Counted from the stretch's first letter, positions 26,708 to 34,956 are shown. The stretch: DNA of 64,000 bases from Amycolatopsis coloradensis (GCF_037997115.1 NZ_CP150484.1:4824842-4888841), one strand, 5' to 3'. Numbers and translations: made by a program. Notes: generated by a model not told the origin, from the sequence alone.

Positions 26708-26849
26708 GGTCGTTGGCGTTCTATCGAGCCGTAAGGCAAAAGGTGGCGGGTTGCGAAAGCCACTTTCGCACGTCAGCGGAGGCGTGGAGCGCGAGCCGCC
26801 AGCCCAGGCGGTAGCGAAGGCCTCCTTCCCTACTCTGACGGTAGGGAAG
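26708..26849. repeat. Second, diverged copy of the 12.4-kb repeat family
   Basis: This stretch carries in the same order blocks seen at 12.33-12.50 kb: a GGTCGT...TGGCGTT segment, GTAAGGCAAA followed by GTGGC, GCGAAAGCCAC then TTCG, and TAGCGAAGGCCTCCTTCCCTAC. It ends in a weaker hairpin, CTTCCCTAC (26825-26833) with GTAGGGAAG (26841-26849). The hairpin forms the last codons and stop of the transglycosylase gene. Confidence 0.7.
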
Positions 26850-27750
26850 CGCCACGCCGCATCGGCCGCGGCGTGCCGGCGGCGACGTCCGGAGAGTCGG
26901 GAGCGCCGACGGGCACCTGGCTGTCCGGCGTGGTCGCGACGCCGCCGCGGTAGGCGACCGCCCACCGGATCACGGTGTCCACATAGGACAGTGAGTGGTT
27001 GTAGCGATACACGGCCACGCGCTGGGTCTGCTCCGACGTCAGGTCGACACCGCCGGAGCAGAGGTACCGGCCCGAGGCCAGCGTCGCGTCGTAGATGTTG
27101 TTCGGGTTCGACTCGCCGTCGCCGTTGCCGTCCGAGGCGTAGCCCTTCCACGTCGACGGGATGAACTGCGTCGGGCCGACCGCGCGGTCCCACACCGTGT
27201 CACCGTCGTACTTGCCGCCGTCGGTGTCGGAGATCGCGGCGAACGGCCCGGCGCCGTTGAGTTGCGGGCCGAGGATCGGTTCGAGGGTGTTGCCCTTGGC
27301 GTCGACGTAGCCGCCGCGTGCGTGGTTGGACTCGATCCGGCCGATGCTGGCGATCAAAGCCCAGTCGATGTGGCAGCCGGGCAGTTCCTTCGCGAGGATG
27401 TCGGCCGCGTTCTTGTACGCCTTCATCATGCTGGCGGGGATGCCGAGCGCGCCCGACGGCGCGAACGCGCCGCCGACGTTGCCGCTGTGACCGGGGACGG
27501 TCAGCGGGTCCGGCGTCGGCGGCTGGGGGAGGCTGCCGTCGACGGCGATCTCCGGGACCGTGCCCGCCGGCGGTTGCCAGGCCGCGGCCTGGTTCTGCGG
27601 TGCGGCCGGTTTCGGCGCGGCGACCGGGGCGTCCGGTCCTGCCGACGCGGTGACCGCGGGCAGGACGGCGAGCGCCCCACCGGCGAGCGCGAAGGCCGTC
27701 CGGTGCCGGGCGGACAACTTGTCCGTCTGTCGAGGACGGTGCTTCGGCAT
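26830..27750 (-). CDS. Secreted lytic transglycosylase
   Basis: A 306-residue exported protein. A signal peptide covers about residues 1-37 (basic MPKHRPRQT, then a hydrophobic AFALAGGALAVLPAV stretch and an alanine-rich cleavage region). A Pro/Ala-rich linker follows, and a MltB/SLT-like transglycosylase domain spans about 115-290. The catalytic Glu is in IGRIESNHARGG, with AVGPTQFIPSTWKGY and the YNHSLSYVDTV motif downstream. It should cleave peptidoglycan with 1,6-anhydro product formation during wall growth. The ATG at 27750 has a GGGAGAG site. The final residues (ASLPSE) and stop come from a repeat hairpin. Confidence 0.88.
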   Translation of the reverse strand: MPKHRPRQTDKLSARHRTAFALAGGALAVLPAVTASAGPDAPVAAPKPAAPQNQAAAWQPPAGTVPEIAVDGSLPQPPTPDPLTVPGHSGNVGGAFAPSGALGIPASMMKAYKNAADILAKELPGCHIDWALIASIGRIESNHARGGYVDAKGNTLEPILGPQLNGAGPFAAISDTDGGKYDGDTVWDRAVGPTQFIPSTWKGYASDGNGDGESNPNNIYDATLASGRYLCSGGVDLTSEQTQRVAVYRYNHSLSYVDTVIRWAVAYRGGVATTPDSQVPVGAPDSPDVAAGTPRPMRRGASLPSE

Positions 27751-27949
27751 GTTCTCTCCCGCAAGGTCGACTCCGGGCAAAACTATCCGATATCACCGAA
27801 TTTCGGGGGCGGCACAACGAAAAACCCGCGATCCTGTCGAGTTTTCGTCCGCCCGGCACAAGACCTTCGTAGTGAAGTTGTCAATTTCACGCTGAGTTCA
27901 CCGAATCGTCAGCAGAATCCCCGCTCCCCTCCGGGGTGGTCCGAACCGC

Positions 27950-27983
27950 GTGCAAAGAGACCTTTGCACAATCTCCTTTGCAT
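27950..27983 (+). promoter_or_regulatory. Candidate operator of the ArsR-type gene
   Basis: GTGCAAAG-AGA-CCTTTGCAC (27950-27969, allowing one extra base in the spacer) forms an inverted repeat, and a third half-site CCTTTGCAT follows at 27975-27983, ending 16 bases before the ATG at 27999. An autoregulatory site for the downstream winged-helix regulator is the likely reading. Confidence 0.55.
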
Positions 27984-27998
27984 GGCTACCTTGGTGTC

Positions 27999-28577
27999 AT
28001 GACCGGTCCGCCGCCACCCGAAGAGATCGCCGACGCCGCCGTGCTGAAGGCGGTGATGCACCCGCTGCGCCGCCGGATCATGGAGGCGCTGGGCCGCGGA
28101 CCCGCGACGGCGACGAAGCTGGCCAAGGAACTGGGGGAGAGCTCGGGCGCGACCAGCTACCACCTGCGGGAACTGGCGAAGTACGACTTCGTCGACGAGG
28201 CACCGGAACTCGCGCACGGCAAGGAGCGCTGGTGGCGTGCCCGGCCGCGCGACATCCGCTGGCCTCGGCACAGCGAGCAGAACGACGAGATGCGCGCCGT
28301 GTTCGACGAGGCGCAGCGCGCCGCGTTCACCGAAGACCTCGAACAGCTGGCGCGTTTCCTCGAGCGCCGCGGTGAGCTGGGCGAATGGGGTGACGCGCTG
28401 GTGTTCTCACGCGGCTCGGTCTACCTGAACCTCGAAGAGCTCAAGGAGTTCTTCGACGAGTACCTGGACCTGCTGCGCCGCTATTGGCGGCCGGAACCCG
28501 GCCCGGACGCGCGGAAGGTGCTCGTGCGCTGGACGGCGTTCCCGGATGCCGACGGGGAGGTGGGCGAAGGGAAGTGA
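27999..28577 (+). CDS. ArsR-family (HTH_20) transcriptional regulator
   Basis: A 192-residue regulator with an N-terminal winged helix-turn-helix at about residues 12-85 (LKAVMHPLRRRIMEALGRG, then TATKLAKELGESSGATSYHLRELAKYDFVDE, then a wing KERWWRA). A helical C-terminal domain (about 100-190) matches MarR/ArsR-like HTH_20 proteins of actinobacteria. No metal-binding cysteines are present, so it is not a metal sensor. The ATG at 27999 follows three TTTGCA half-sites that may be its operator. It lies just before the acylase-hydrolase pair and could regulate them, but the intervening repeat makes co-transcription uncertain. Confidence 0.85.
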   Translation: MTGPPPPEEIADAAVLKAVMHPLRRRIMEALGRGPATATKLAKELGESSGATSYHLRELAKYDFVDEAPELAHGKERWWRARPRDIRWPRHSEQNDEMRAVFDEAQRAAFTEDLEQLARFLERRGELGEWGDALVFSRGSVYLNLEELKEFFDEYLDLLRRYWRPEPGPDARKVLVRWTAFPDADGEVGEGK

Positions 28578-28613
28578 AAACCGGTGGGAGAGCGGCCACT
28601 CGACCACCGGGAT

Positions 28614-28649
28614 CGCGTCACCACGCCGGACGGCGTGTCTTCACGAACG
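28614..28649. repeat. 36-base hairpin repeat, copy 1
   Basis: This 36-base unit begins CGCGTCACCACGCC and ends GGCGTGTCTTCACGAACG, with a hairpin formed by CACGCC and GGCGTG. A second copy at 32367-32402 differs at only two positions, and the two changes compensate (G-C pair to C-G pair). It lies between the ArsR-type gene and the acylase gene. Confidence 0.75.
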
Positions 28650-28673
28650 ACTCCACAGACAAGGGGGAGCAGC

Positions 28674-30995
28674 ATGCTGCTCTGGAAGAGAATCGCGGCC
28701 GCCTGCGTCGCGGCGAGTCTGCTCGCGGCGGGGACCGCGGCGGCCGCGCAACCGCCGGACGGGGCAACCCGGGCGGACGCCACCATCCGCTACACCGAAT
28801 ACGGCATCCCGCATATCGTCGCCAACGACTGGGTGAACCTGGGCTTCGGGCAGGGGTTCGCCGCGGCCAGGGACAACATCTGCGCGATCGCGGACGTCGC
28901 GGTCACGACGCGGGCCGAGCGTTCCCGCTGGCTCGGGCCGGACGCGCCGCCGACGAGCGGGGTGAGCCAGGCGAGCACGAACCTCGCGAGCGACCTGTAC
29001 TTCCAAGGTCTGAACGAAAGCGGCGTGATCGAGCGGCTCCTTTCGGCGCCCGCGCCGCGCGGGCCGTACCGAGAGGTCCGCGAACTGGTCCGCGGCTACG
29101 TCGAGGGGGTCAACAAGTACCTCCGCAGCGGTGAGATCACCGACCCGGCTTGCCGGGGCGCCGGCTGGCTGAAGCCGATCACCGAACTCGACGTCTACCG
29201 GCACAGCCACGCGGTCGGCATGATCTTCGGACAGGGCGGCGTCGCGGACTCGATCACCGCGTCGCTCCCGGGTGCGCCGCCCGCGGGCGGCGGTGCCGGA
29301 CAGATGCTCGGGGAGACCGGGATCGGCAGCAACGCGATCGCGATCGGCTCGGCCGCGTCGGCGAACGGACGTGGTGTCTCGCTGGCCAACCCGCACCTGC
29401 CGTGGCAGCTGAGTGGGACCAGGCTGTGGCAGTCGCAGGTGACGCTGCCCGGCAAGCTCAACGTCAGCGGAGCCGGTATCCCCGGTATTCCGCTCATGTG
29501 GCTGGGACACAACGAAACCGCCGCCTGGAGTGGAACCGCCACCGACACGACGCGGACGTACACGCTGTTCGAGCTGAAGCTCGCGCCCGGCTCGCCGACG
29601 ACGTATCTGGTCGACGGGAAGCCCGAGCGGATGCGCCGCCACGACGTGAGTGTCCTGTCGCGCAAGGCGGACGGCACTCTGGAGCGGGTCGTACGTCCAC
29701 AGTGGACGACGCGGTACGGCCCGGTGACGACCCGGCTCGGGCAGCGGGAACTGCCGTGGACGGCGTCGAGCGCGTTCGCCATCGCGGACGCCAACGCCAC
29801 GAACCTCGGGATGACGAACTCGATGTTCGCGATCGCCCGCGGCCGGACGGCGGGGGAGATGATCGGCGCGGTCCGCGAGACCCAGGGGCTGCCGTGGATG
29901 AACATCCTCGCCACCGACGACCGCGGCCGGGTGGAGTTCAGCCAGATCCACGGGGTCCCGCACGTCACCGACGAGAAGGCGGCGCGCTGCAACACGCCAC
30001 TGGGCAAGGAGCTGTTCGACGCTGACGGCGTCGCGGTGCTCGACGGTGCCAAGACGGCCTGCGCGTGGGGCCGGGATCGCGACGCGCTACGGCCTGGCGT
30101 CTTCGGCCCGTCCAGCCTGCCGAGCCTGAGCCGGTCCGACTACGTGGCGAACTCGAACGACAGCTACTGGCTGCCCAACCCCTCGGCCGCGACGACCGGT
30201 TTCCCCAGGATCGTGGGCCCGGTCCGCTACGAACAGAACATGAGGACCCGTGGCGGCTTCGTCGAGATCGCCGATCAGCTGAAGAAGGGCGGCTTCACGG
30301 GGCAGGCGATGCGGGACCTGATGTTCTCGCACCGGGACCACGCCGCCGAACTCGTGCGGGCCCACGTCGTCGCGATGTGCCGCACGATGCCGGGAATGGA
30401 GGCCGCGTGCGCCGCGCTGGCGGGCTGGGACGGCCGTTCGGACGCGGAGAGCAGGGGCGCTCTGCTGTTCGACCGGTTCTGGTCGGCCGTGGATCGCGTG
30501 GGGCCATCGATCTGGAAGGTTCCGTTCGACGCCAAGGACCCGGTCCGCACGCCGAACACCCTCGACACGGGCAACGCGGCGGTCCGCAAGGCGCTTTCCG
30601 ATGCCGTCGCGGAATTGCGAGCGGCGAAGATCCCGCTCGACGCGCCGTACGGCGACAACCACCATGTCGTCCGTGACGGCCGGAAGATCCCGTTGGGCGG
30701 CGGAACCGCGGGCCGTGGGGTCTACAACACCCTGGGCGGGCCTTGGGATCCGGCACGCGGCTACACCGAGTTCACGCATGGCGGGACGTACCTGCACGTC
30801 GTGGCGTTCGACGGTACGGGCTGCCCGGATACGACGACGCTGCTGACCTACTCGCAGTCCGCGAACCCGGAGTCCGCACACCACAGCGACCAGACGGAGT
30901 TGTACTCGCGCAAGCAGTGGGTCACCGAACGGTACTGCGAGAAGGACATCCTCGCGTCACCGTCGCTGGAGGTCGTCCGGGTGAGCAGGCGATGA
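28674..30995 (+). CDS. Exported penicillin-acylase-family Ntn hydrolase (aculeacin-acylase-like)
   Basis: A 773-residue precursor of the Ntn-hydrolase penicillin acylase family. A signal peptide covers residues 1-25. The alpha chain carries RYTEYGIPHIVANDW and FAAARDNIC. Autocatalytic cleavage should occur before Ser219 in ETGIGSNAIAIG, which becomes the N-terminal nucleophile of the beta chain; LANPHLPWQ, LGHNETAAWSGT and VANSNDSYWLPNP are downstream family motifs. The motif set is closest to what I remember of aculeacin A acylase from Actinoplanes and to PvdQ-type long-chain acylases, so removal of a fatty acyl chain from a lipopeptide or acyl-homoserine lactone is likely. ATG behind GGGGGAG; its stop overlaps the next gene as ATGA. 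Confidence 0.9.
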   Translation: MLLWKRIAAACVAASLLAAGTAAAAQPPDGATRADATIRYTEYGIPHIVANDWVNLGFGQGFAAARDNICAIADVAVTTRAERSRWLGPDAPPTSGVSQASTNLASDLYFQGLNESGVIERLLSAPAPRGPYREVRELVRGYVEGVNKYLRSGEITDPACRGAGWLKPITELDVYRHSHAVGMIFGQGGVADSITASLPGAPPAGGGAGQMLGETGIGSNAIAIGSAASANGRGVSLANPHLPWQLSGTRLWQSQVTLPGKLNVSGAGIPGIPLMWLGHNETAAWSGTATDTTRTYTLFELKLAPGSPTTYLVDGKPERMRRHDVSVLSRKADGTLERVVRPQWTTRYGPVTTRLGQRELPWTASSAFAIADANATNLGMTNSMFAIARGRTAGEMIGAVRETQGLPWMNILATDDRGRVEFSQIHGVPHVTDEKAARCNTPLGKELFDADGVAVLDGAKTACAWGRDRDALRPGVFGPSSLPSLSRSDYVANSNDSYWLPNPSAATTGFPRIVGPVRYEQNMRTRGGFVEIADQLKKGGFTGQAMRDLMFSHRDHAAELVRAHVVAMCRTMPGMEAACAALAGWDGRSDAESRGALLFDRFWSAVDRVGPSIWKVPFDAKDPVRTPNTLDTGNAAVRKALSDAVAELRAAKIPLDAPYGDNHHVVRDGRKIPLGGGTAGRGVYNTLGGPWDPARGYTEFTHGGTYLHVVAFDGTGCPDTTTLLTYSQSANPESAHHSDQTELYSRKQWVTERYCEKDILASPSLEVVRVSRR

Positions 30996-32317
30996 TCGCC
31001 GCGCTGCTCGCGGCCGTCGTGGCGGTCTCGTCACCGGTGCCCGCCGCGGCTCCGGACGGCGAAGTCTCGTTCACCAGCCACGGGGTCACCTTGCGGGGAA
31101 CGGTGGTCGCGCCGGAGGGCGGCGGTCCGGCGCCGGGCATCGTCATGGTGCACGGATCCGGCGAACACGACAGGGACGACTATCGCGCCGAGGCGGAATC
31201 CTTCGCCAAGGCGGGGATCGCGACCCTGATCTACGACAAACGGACCGAGGGCTATTCGCTGTTCGAACGGGACTACTCGGTCCTGGCCGACGACGCTCTC
31301 GCCGCTGTCCAGGCGCTGCGTTCGCGTCCGGGGGTGGATCCGGCCCGCGTCGGCGTGTGGGGACTGAGCGAGGGAGGCTGGGTCGCGCCGCTGGCGGCGT
31401 CGAAGTCGAAGGACGTCGCCTTCGTGGTCACCGTCGGTGCCAACGGCGTTTCGCCCGACCGCCAGCAGTCGTGGGCCTTCGAGACCTATCTGCGCCGCGG
31501 CGGTGTCACCGGTTCGATGGTGGACATGGTGTCGTCGACGAACATGCGCACCCTCGCGGGTGCGGGCGTGTTCCCCGAGGCCGGATACGACCCTGTTCCG
31601 GTGCTGGAGAAGGTGCGGCAGCCGGTGCTCGGCCTGTGGGGCGAGCTGGATCGGCTCACCCCGCCCGGCGAGGCCGTCCGGATCTTCCGGGAAACGCTGG
31701 ACAGGGCCGGGAACCGGCAGTACACGCTGAAGGTGTTCCCGCAAGCGCAGCACGGGCTCCGGCGGACCACCGATGGTTTCGACAAGCTCGACGGGTTCGC
31801 TCCCGGCTACCTCGACCTCGTCTCGGACTGGGTGAACGGAGCGAAGGGCGGGCCGTCGGCAGACCCGCCTCCGGACCAGGAGAGCCAAAGTGCCGCGCCG
31901 GCACCGCTCGCCTGGTACGAGGCGCCGTGGGTGCAGATCGGGGTCTGGGCGCTGGCTTTGCTGGCGTTCGCGGCCTACCCGGTGACAGCGTTGTTCCGCC
32001 GTCGTAAGGAGGTTCCGCTCGGCAGGCCCGCGCGGTGGCTGGCGTCGGCCGGCCTGCTCGGCACGGTGGGATTCCTCGTCTACTACGTCGTGCTGACGAC
32101 GGGGGCGGCGATGGCGCCGGGCCCGGTCCTTTTCGGACGGACCTTGCCGTGGCTCGCGTTGCAGCTGATCGCGGTCGGGGTCGTCGTCGCCGGGGCGGTG
32201 ACCGCGGTTTCGTGGTGGCGGAAGAAGGAAGGCGCGGGTGTGCGCGTCGGCCTGCTGCTGGCCGGGACCGTATTGTTCGTCCCCTGGGCCGTCCACTGGG
32301 GACTTTTGGTGCCGTGA
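30992..32317 (+). CDS. Membrane-anchored alpha/beta hydrolase
   Basis: A 441-residue protein with an N-terminal signal peptide (about 1-23), an alpha/beta-hydrolase domain (about 28-285) and a C-terminal membrane region with four spans (about 310-440). The nucleophile Ser is in WGLSEGGWVAP, the oxyanion region in MVHGSGEHDRDD, the acid in LWGELDRLTPP and the His in FPQAQHGLRR. It resembles dienelactone-hydrolase/BAAT-like esterases. Its ATG overlaps the acylase stop by four bases, so the two exported enzymes are made together and may act in sequence outside the membrane, for example deacylation and then ester or amide cleavage. Substrate unknown. Confidence 0.85.
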   Translation: MIAALLAAVVAVSSPVPAAAPDGEVSFTSHGVTLRGTVVAPEGGGPAPGIVMVHGSGEHDRDDYRAEAESFAKAGIATLIYDKRTEGYSLFERDYSVLADDALAAVQALRSRPGVDPARVGVWGLSEGGWVAPLAASKSKDVAFVVTVGANGVSPDRQQSWAFETYLRRGGVTGSMVDMVSSTNMRTLAGAGVFPEAGYDPVPVLEKVRQPVLGLWGELDRLTPPGEAVRIFRETLDRAGNRQYTLKVFPQAQHGLRRTTDGFDKLDGFAPGYLDLVSDWVNGAKGGPSADPPPDQESQSAAPAPLAWYEAPWVQIGVWALALLAFAAYPVTALFRRRKEVPLGRPARWLASAGLLGTVGFLVYYVVLTTGAAMAPGPVLFGRTLPWLALQLIAVGVVVAGAVTAVSWWRKKEGAGVRVGLLLAGTVLFVPWAVHWGLLVP

Positions 32318-32366
32318 AATGAGCCTGGGTGCCGGGCGGCCACCCGGCACCCAGGCGAACGGAAGC

Positions 32367-32402
32367 CGCGTCACCACGCCCGAGGGCGTGTCTTCACGAA
32401 CG
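32367..32402. repeat. 36-base hairpin repeat, copy 2
   Basis: Matches the unit at 28614-28649 except for two compensating bases in the stem: CACGCCC pairs with GGGCGTG around GA. It lies between the hydrolase gene and the convergent nitrilase gene, where it may also end transcription. The two copies bracket the acylase-hydrolase pair in direct orientation. Confidence 0.75.
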
Positions 32403-32424
32403 GGACCTCCGGGTCAGAAGATAC

Positions 32425-33225
32425 TCAGGACTTCGGGGTGACGGCGAACCGGCGCAGTTCCAGCGCCGGGTTCTTGGCGCGTACCTCGGAGATCCGCTCG
32501 GCGGAGACCTCGCCGGTCGCGGTCCCCGTGCGCTCGCCGAGCGAGGCGACGACGACGCCCATCGGGTCGACGATCATGCTGTGTCCCGAACCCGCGGGCG
32601 CGGCCTGCCCCGCCGCGACGAGGTAGATCGTGTTCTCGATCGCCCTGGCCCGGACCAGGGTGGTCCAGTGGTCCTCCTTGAGCGGGCCGGGCATCCACTC
32701 CGCGGGCAGCAGCACCGCGTCCGCGCCCGCGTCGACCAGGCGGCGGGTGACCTCCGGGAACCTCAGGTCGTAGCAGGTCTGTAGACCGAAGGTGATGCCG
32801 TCGACCTCGAACGTCTCCGGGGCCTCGATGTCTCCGGGCCGGACCAGTTCCGATTCGCGGAAACCGAAGGCGTCGTACAGGTGCAGCTTGCGGTAGAGCG
32901 CGGCGATCGCGCCGTCGGGGCCGGCCGCCACCAGCGTGTTCGAGATCCGCTCGCCGCCGGGGAGTGCTTCGTTGATGCCCGCGACGACGGTGATTTGCCG
33001 GTCCTTCGCGAGGCCGCGCAGCTCGGTGACGAAGGGCCCGTCGAGTTCTTCGGCCGAGGTCACGAATTCCCGGCTCATCGTCGGTACGGTGAACAACGAG
33101 TACTCGGGCAGCGCGACCACCCGCGCACCGCGGTCGGCCGCTTCGCCGACGAGGGAGGCGACTCGGGCGAGGTTGGCCTGTTTGTCGTTGCCGGGCGCGA
33201 ACTGCGCCACCGCGACGTGCACCAT
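32425..33225 (-). CDS. Carbon-nitrogen hydrolase (nitrilase superfamily)
   Basis: A 266-residue nitrilase-superfamily amidohydrolase with the complete catalytic triad: Glu41 (LPEYSLF), Lys113 (YRKLHLYDAF) and Cys151 (QTCYDLRFPE). The sequence around the lysine and cysteine matches the omega-amidase/NIT2-like and deaminated-glutathione amidase branch. It would hydrolyse a small amide in the cytoplasm. The ATG at 33225 has a GGAAGGGG site; the upstream in-frame ATG at 33261 would overlap the regulator's operator. It is divergent from a GntR regulator with a 103-base gap, so that regulator probably controls it. Confidence 0.9.
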   Translation of the reverse strand: MVHVAVAQFAPGNDKQANLARVASLVGEAADRGARVVALPEYSLFTVPTMSREFVTSAEELDGPFVTELRGLAKDRQITVVAGINEALPGGERISNTLVAAGPDGAIAALYRKLHLYDAFGFRESELVRPGDIEAPETFEVDGITFGLQTCYDLRFPEVTRRLVDAGADAVLLPAEWMPGPLKEDHWTTLVRARAIENTIYLVAAGQAAPAGSGHSMIVDPMGVVVASLGERTGTATGEVSAERISEVRAKNPALELRRFAVTPKS

Positions 33226-33251
33226 GGGACCCCTTCCAATCAGTGGAACTC

Positions 33252-33272
33252 TTGTATACATGATGGATACTT
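33252..33272. promoter_or_regulatory. Candidate GntR operator in divergent gap
   Basis: The palindrome TGTATACA (33253-33260) is followed six bases later by GATAC, giving GTATAC-N6-GATAC half-sites. FadR/VanR-type GntR proteins bind short AT-containing palindromes like this, and it stands out against GC-rich surroundings. It lies between the nitrilase and GntR genes. Confidence 0.45.
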
Positions 33273-33328
33273 GGGTGGTCCAGGTGTAGGCTCTGTCGCG
33301 AAAAGTAAGGGAACAGAGGGGGAACGAG

Positions 33329-33988
33329 ATGACTGTGACCGCCGAAGGGGGCGGCCCGGCGCGCGAGCGGGTCTACACGTGGCTGCGCGACGGAATCATC
33401 TCGGGCGAGCTGGAGGGCGGCCGCTTCCTCGACGAAATGTGGGTTTCCGGCGTCGTCGGCGTCTCCAGGACCCCGGTACGCGAGGCGTTCCACCGCCTGG
33501 CCGCCGAGCGGTTCATCAGCCTCCTGCCCCGCAAGGGCGCCCAGGTGCGCACGGTCACCGCCAGGGAACTGGAAGAGGTCTACCAGAGCAGGCGGCTGAT
33601 CGAAGGGCACGCCATCGCGGCGCTCTGCGCGAACCGGGCGGGGGCCCCCGCCGAACTGCCGGAACTCATCGAAGCGATGGCGAGCTCCGGCGCCGAACGT
33701 GACTGGTTCGCCGTTTCGGGTTTCGACCGCCGGTTCCACCGCGCCATCGTGAACGCCGCGGGGAACACCGTCCTGACCGAGCTGTACGACACGCTCCGTT
33801 CACGGCAGCAGCGGGTCACGGTCCGCGCGCTGGAGGCACGCCCGGAACGGCTGACGGTGATCAACGAGGAGCACCGGGCCCTGGTCGCTGCCCTGAACGC
33901 CCATGACGTCAAAGAGGCGTCGCGGCTGCTGGAGGAACATCTGCGCCCGGTGTCCGAAGTGATGTCGGCGCTGCCACAGGAAGGCTGA
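33329..33988 (+). CDS. GntR-family regulator (FCD/FadR type)
   Basis: A 219-residue regulator with an N-terminal winged helix (about residues 8-75: RERVYTWLRDGIISGEL, then the recognition region VSRTPVREAFHRLA) and an all-helical FCD ligand domain (about 85-210). The FCD metal-site pattern is present as DRRFHRAIVNAAGN and the late EEHRALVAALNAHD. It starts at an ATG behind GAGGGGGA. Divergence from the nitrilase-family amidase and the palindrome between them suggest it represses that gene and itself, with an amide or carboxylate as effector. Confidence 0.9.
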   Translation: MTVTAEGGGPARERVYTWLRDGIISGELEGGRFLDEMWVSGVVGVSRTPVREAFHRLAAERFISLLPRKGAQVRTVTARELEEVYQSRRLIEGHAIAALCANRAGAPAELPELIEAMASSGAERDWFAVSGFDRRFHRAIVNAAGNTVLTELYDTLRSRQQRVTVRALEARPERLTVINEEHRALVAALNAHDVKEASRLLEEHLRPVSEVMSALPQEG

Positions 33989-33993
33989 CCTCG

Positions 33994-34329
33994 ATGGGAC
34001 TCGAAAAGGTCGTCGGCGTCATGCGCGACAACCTCACCGTCCGGCGTGTCTACGGCGAGCCCGTCGAGAAGGACGGCGTCGTGGTCATCCCGGCCGCGAG
34101 GGTGATCGGCGGCGGAGGCGGCGGGCACGGCGCCGAACAGGACAAGGAAGGCGAGGGCGGCGGTTTCCTCCTCGCCGCGCGGCCCGTCGGCGCGTACGTC
34201 CTCAAAGGCGGCGAGGTGCGCTGGGTCCCGGCGGTGGACGTGACCCTCCTCGGTGCGGTGTTCGCGGTCATGGTCGCCGCGATCCACCGGCGCCGGCCAT
34301 ACCGGCGAGGATCAGATCGATCCCGATGA
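33994..34329 (+). CDS. GerW/YtfJ-like protein
   Basis: A 111-residue protein matching the GerW (YtfJ) family, first described for spore germination in Bacillus but common in actinobacteria. The central block is VYGEPVEKDGVVVIPAARV, a Gly-rich segment, GGGFLLAARPVGAYVLKGGEVRWVP, then a C-terminal hydrophobic stretch (DVTLLGAVFAVMVAAI). No catalytic role is known. It starts five bases after the GntR stop, so the two may be co-transcribed. Its last 62 bases overlap the damaged TetR gene on the opposite strand. Confidence 0.8.
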   Translation: MGLEKVVGVMRDNLTVRRVYGEPVEKDGVVVIPAARVIGGGGGGHGAEQDKEGEGGGFLLAARPVGAYVLKGGEVRWVPAVDVTLLGAVFAVMVAAIHRRRPYRRGSDRSR

Positions 34330-34956
34330 GGAACTGTATCCGGTCGTCGTGATCGCGGGCCTCGGCGGCGACTGTCCGGAGGAAGGGGAATTCGCCCGGA
34401 TCGAGTTCTTCCCACACGTCCGCCGCGGCGTGGAGGAATTCGGCACGGTCCACCCGGGCCCGAGCACCCGGGCGTTCGCGGCGTTCTGGCCCGCGGCGCC
34501 GAAGATGTAGAGCACCAGCGCCGAGGTCGCCGTGAACCAGGTGGTTTCGGGGGCGCCGAGCGCACTGACCCGCTGTCCGATGGTTTCGAAGATCCGCGGC
34601 GTCACGGAGCCCCGAGGGCTACGGGAAAGCTGGAGAGCGAGCTGCGGGGAAAGCCACGGGTGCCGCTCGATCGCTTCGAACAGACCGAGCCCGATGGCCC
34701 GTATCTCGTCCTGCGGTGAGCCCTCGGCCACGACTCGCAGCGCGGCGACGATGACGGACGCGGTCGCGGCGTCGAGCAGCGCGCCCTTGTTCGGCACGTG
34801 CCAGTAGATCGCGCCGGGGCCGGTGGCGAGGCGTTCGGTCAGCGTCCGGAAGGTCAGCCCGCGCTCGCCCGCCGCGTCGAGGAGTTCGACGGCGGCCTCG
34901 ACGATGCGCTCGCGGGACAGTGCCTCCGCGCGTGTCCGTGGTGCCATGTCGTTCAT
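34268..34956 (-). pseudogene. TetR-family regulator split by a frameshift
   Basis: The N-terminal part (from ATG 34956) is a normal TetR helix-turn-helix (SRERIVEAAVELLDAAGERG, then FRTLTERLATGPGAIYWHVPNKGALLD) followed by most of the ligand domain to about SALVLYIFGAAGQNAANARVL. Past about 34475 this frame turns into Ser/Thr/Pro-rich nonsense and stops at 34312. The missing family C terminus (DRAEFLHAAADVWEELDPGEFPF, then DDRIQFLIGIDLILAG) continues in another frame and ends at 34268. A one-base change within the GC run at about 34451-34475 would rejoin them. It may be a true pseudogene, a strain-specific frameshift or a sequencing error. Confidence 0.8.
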
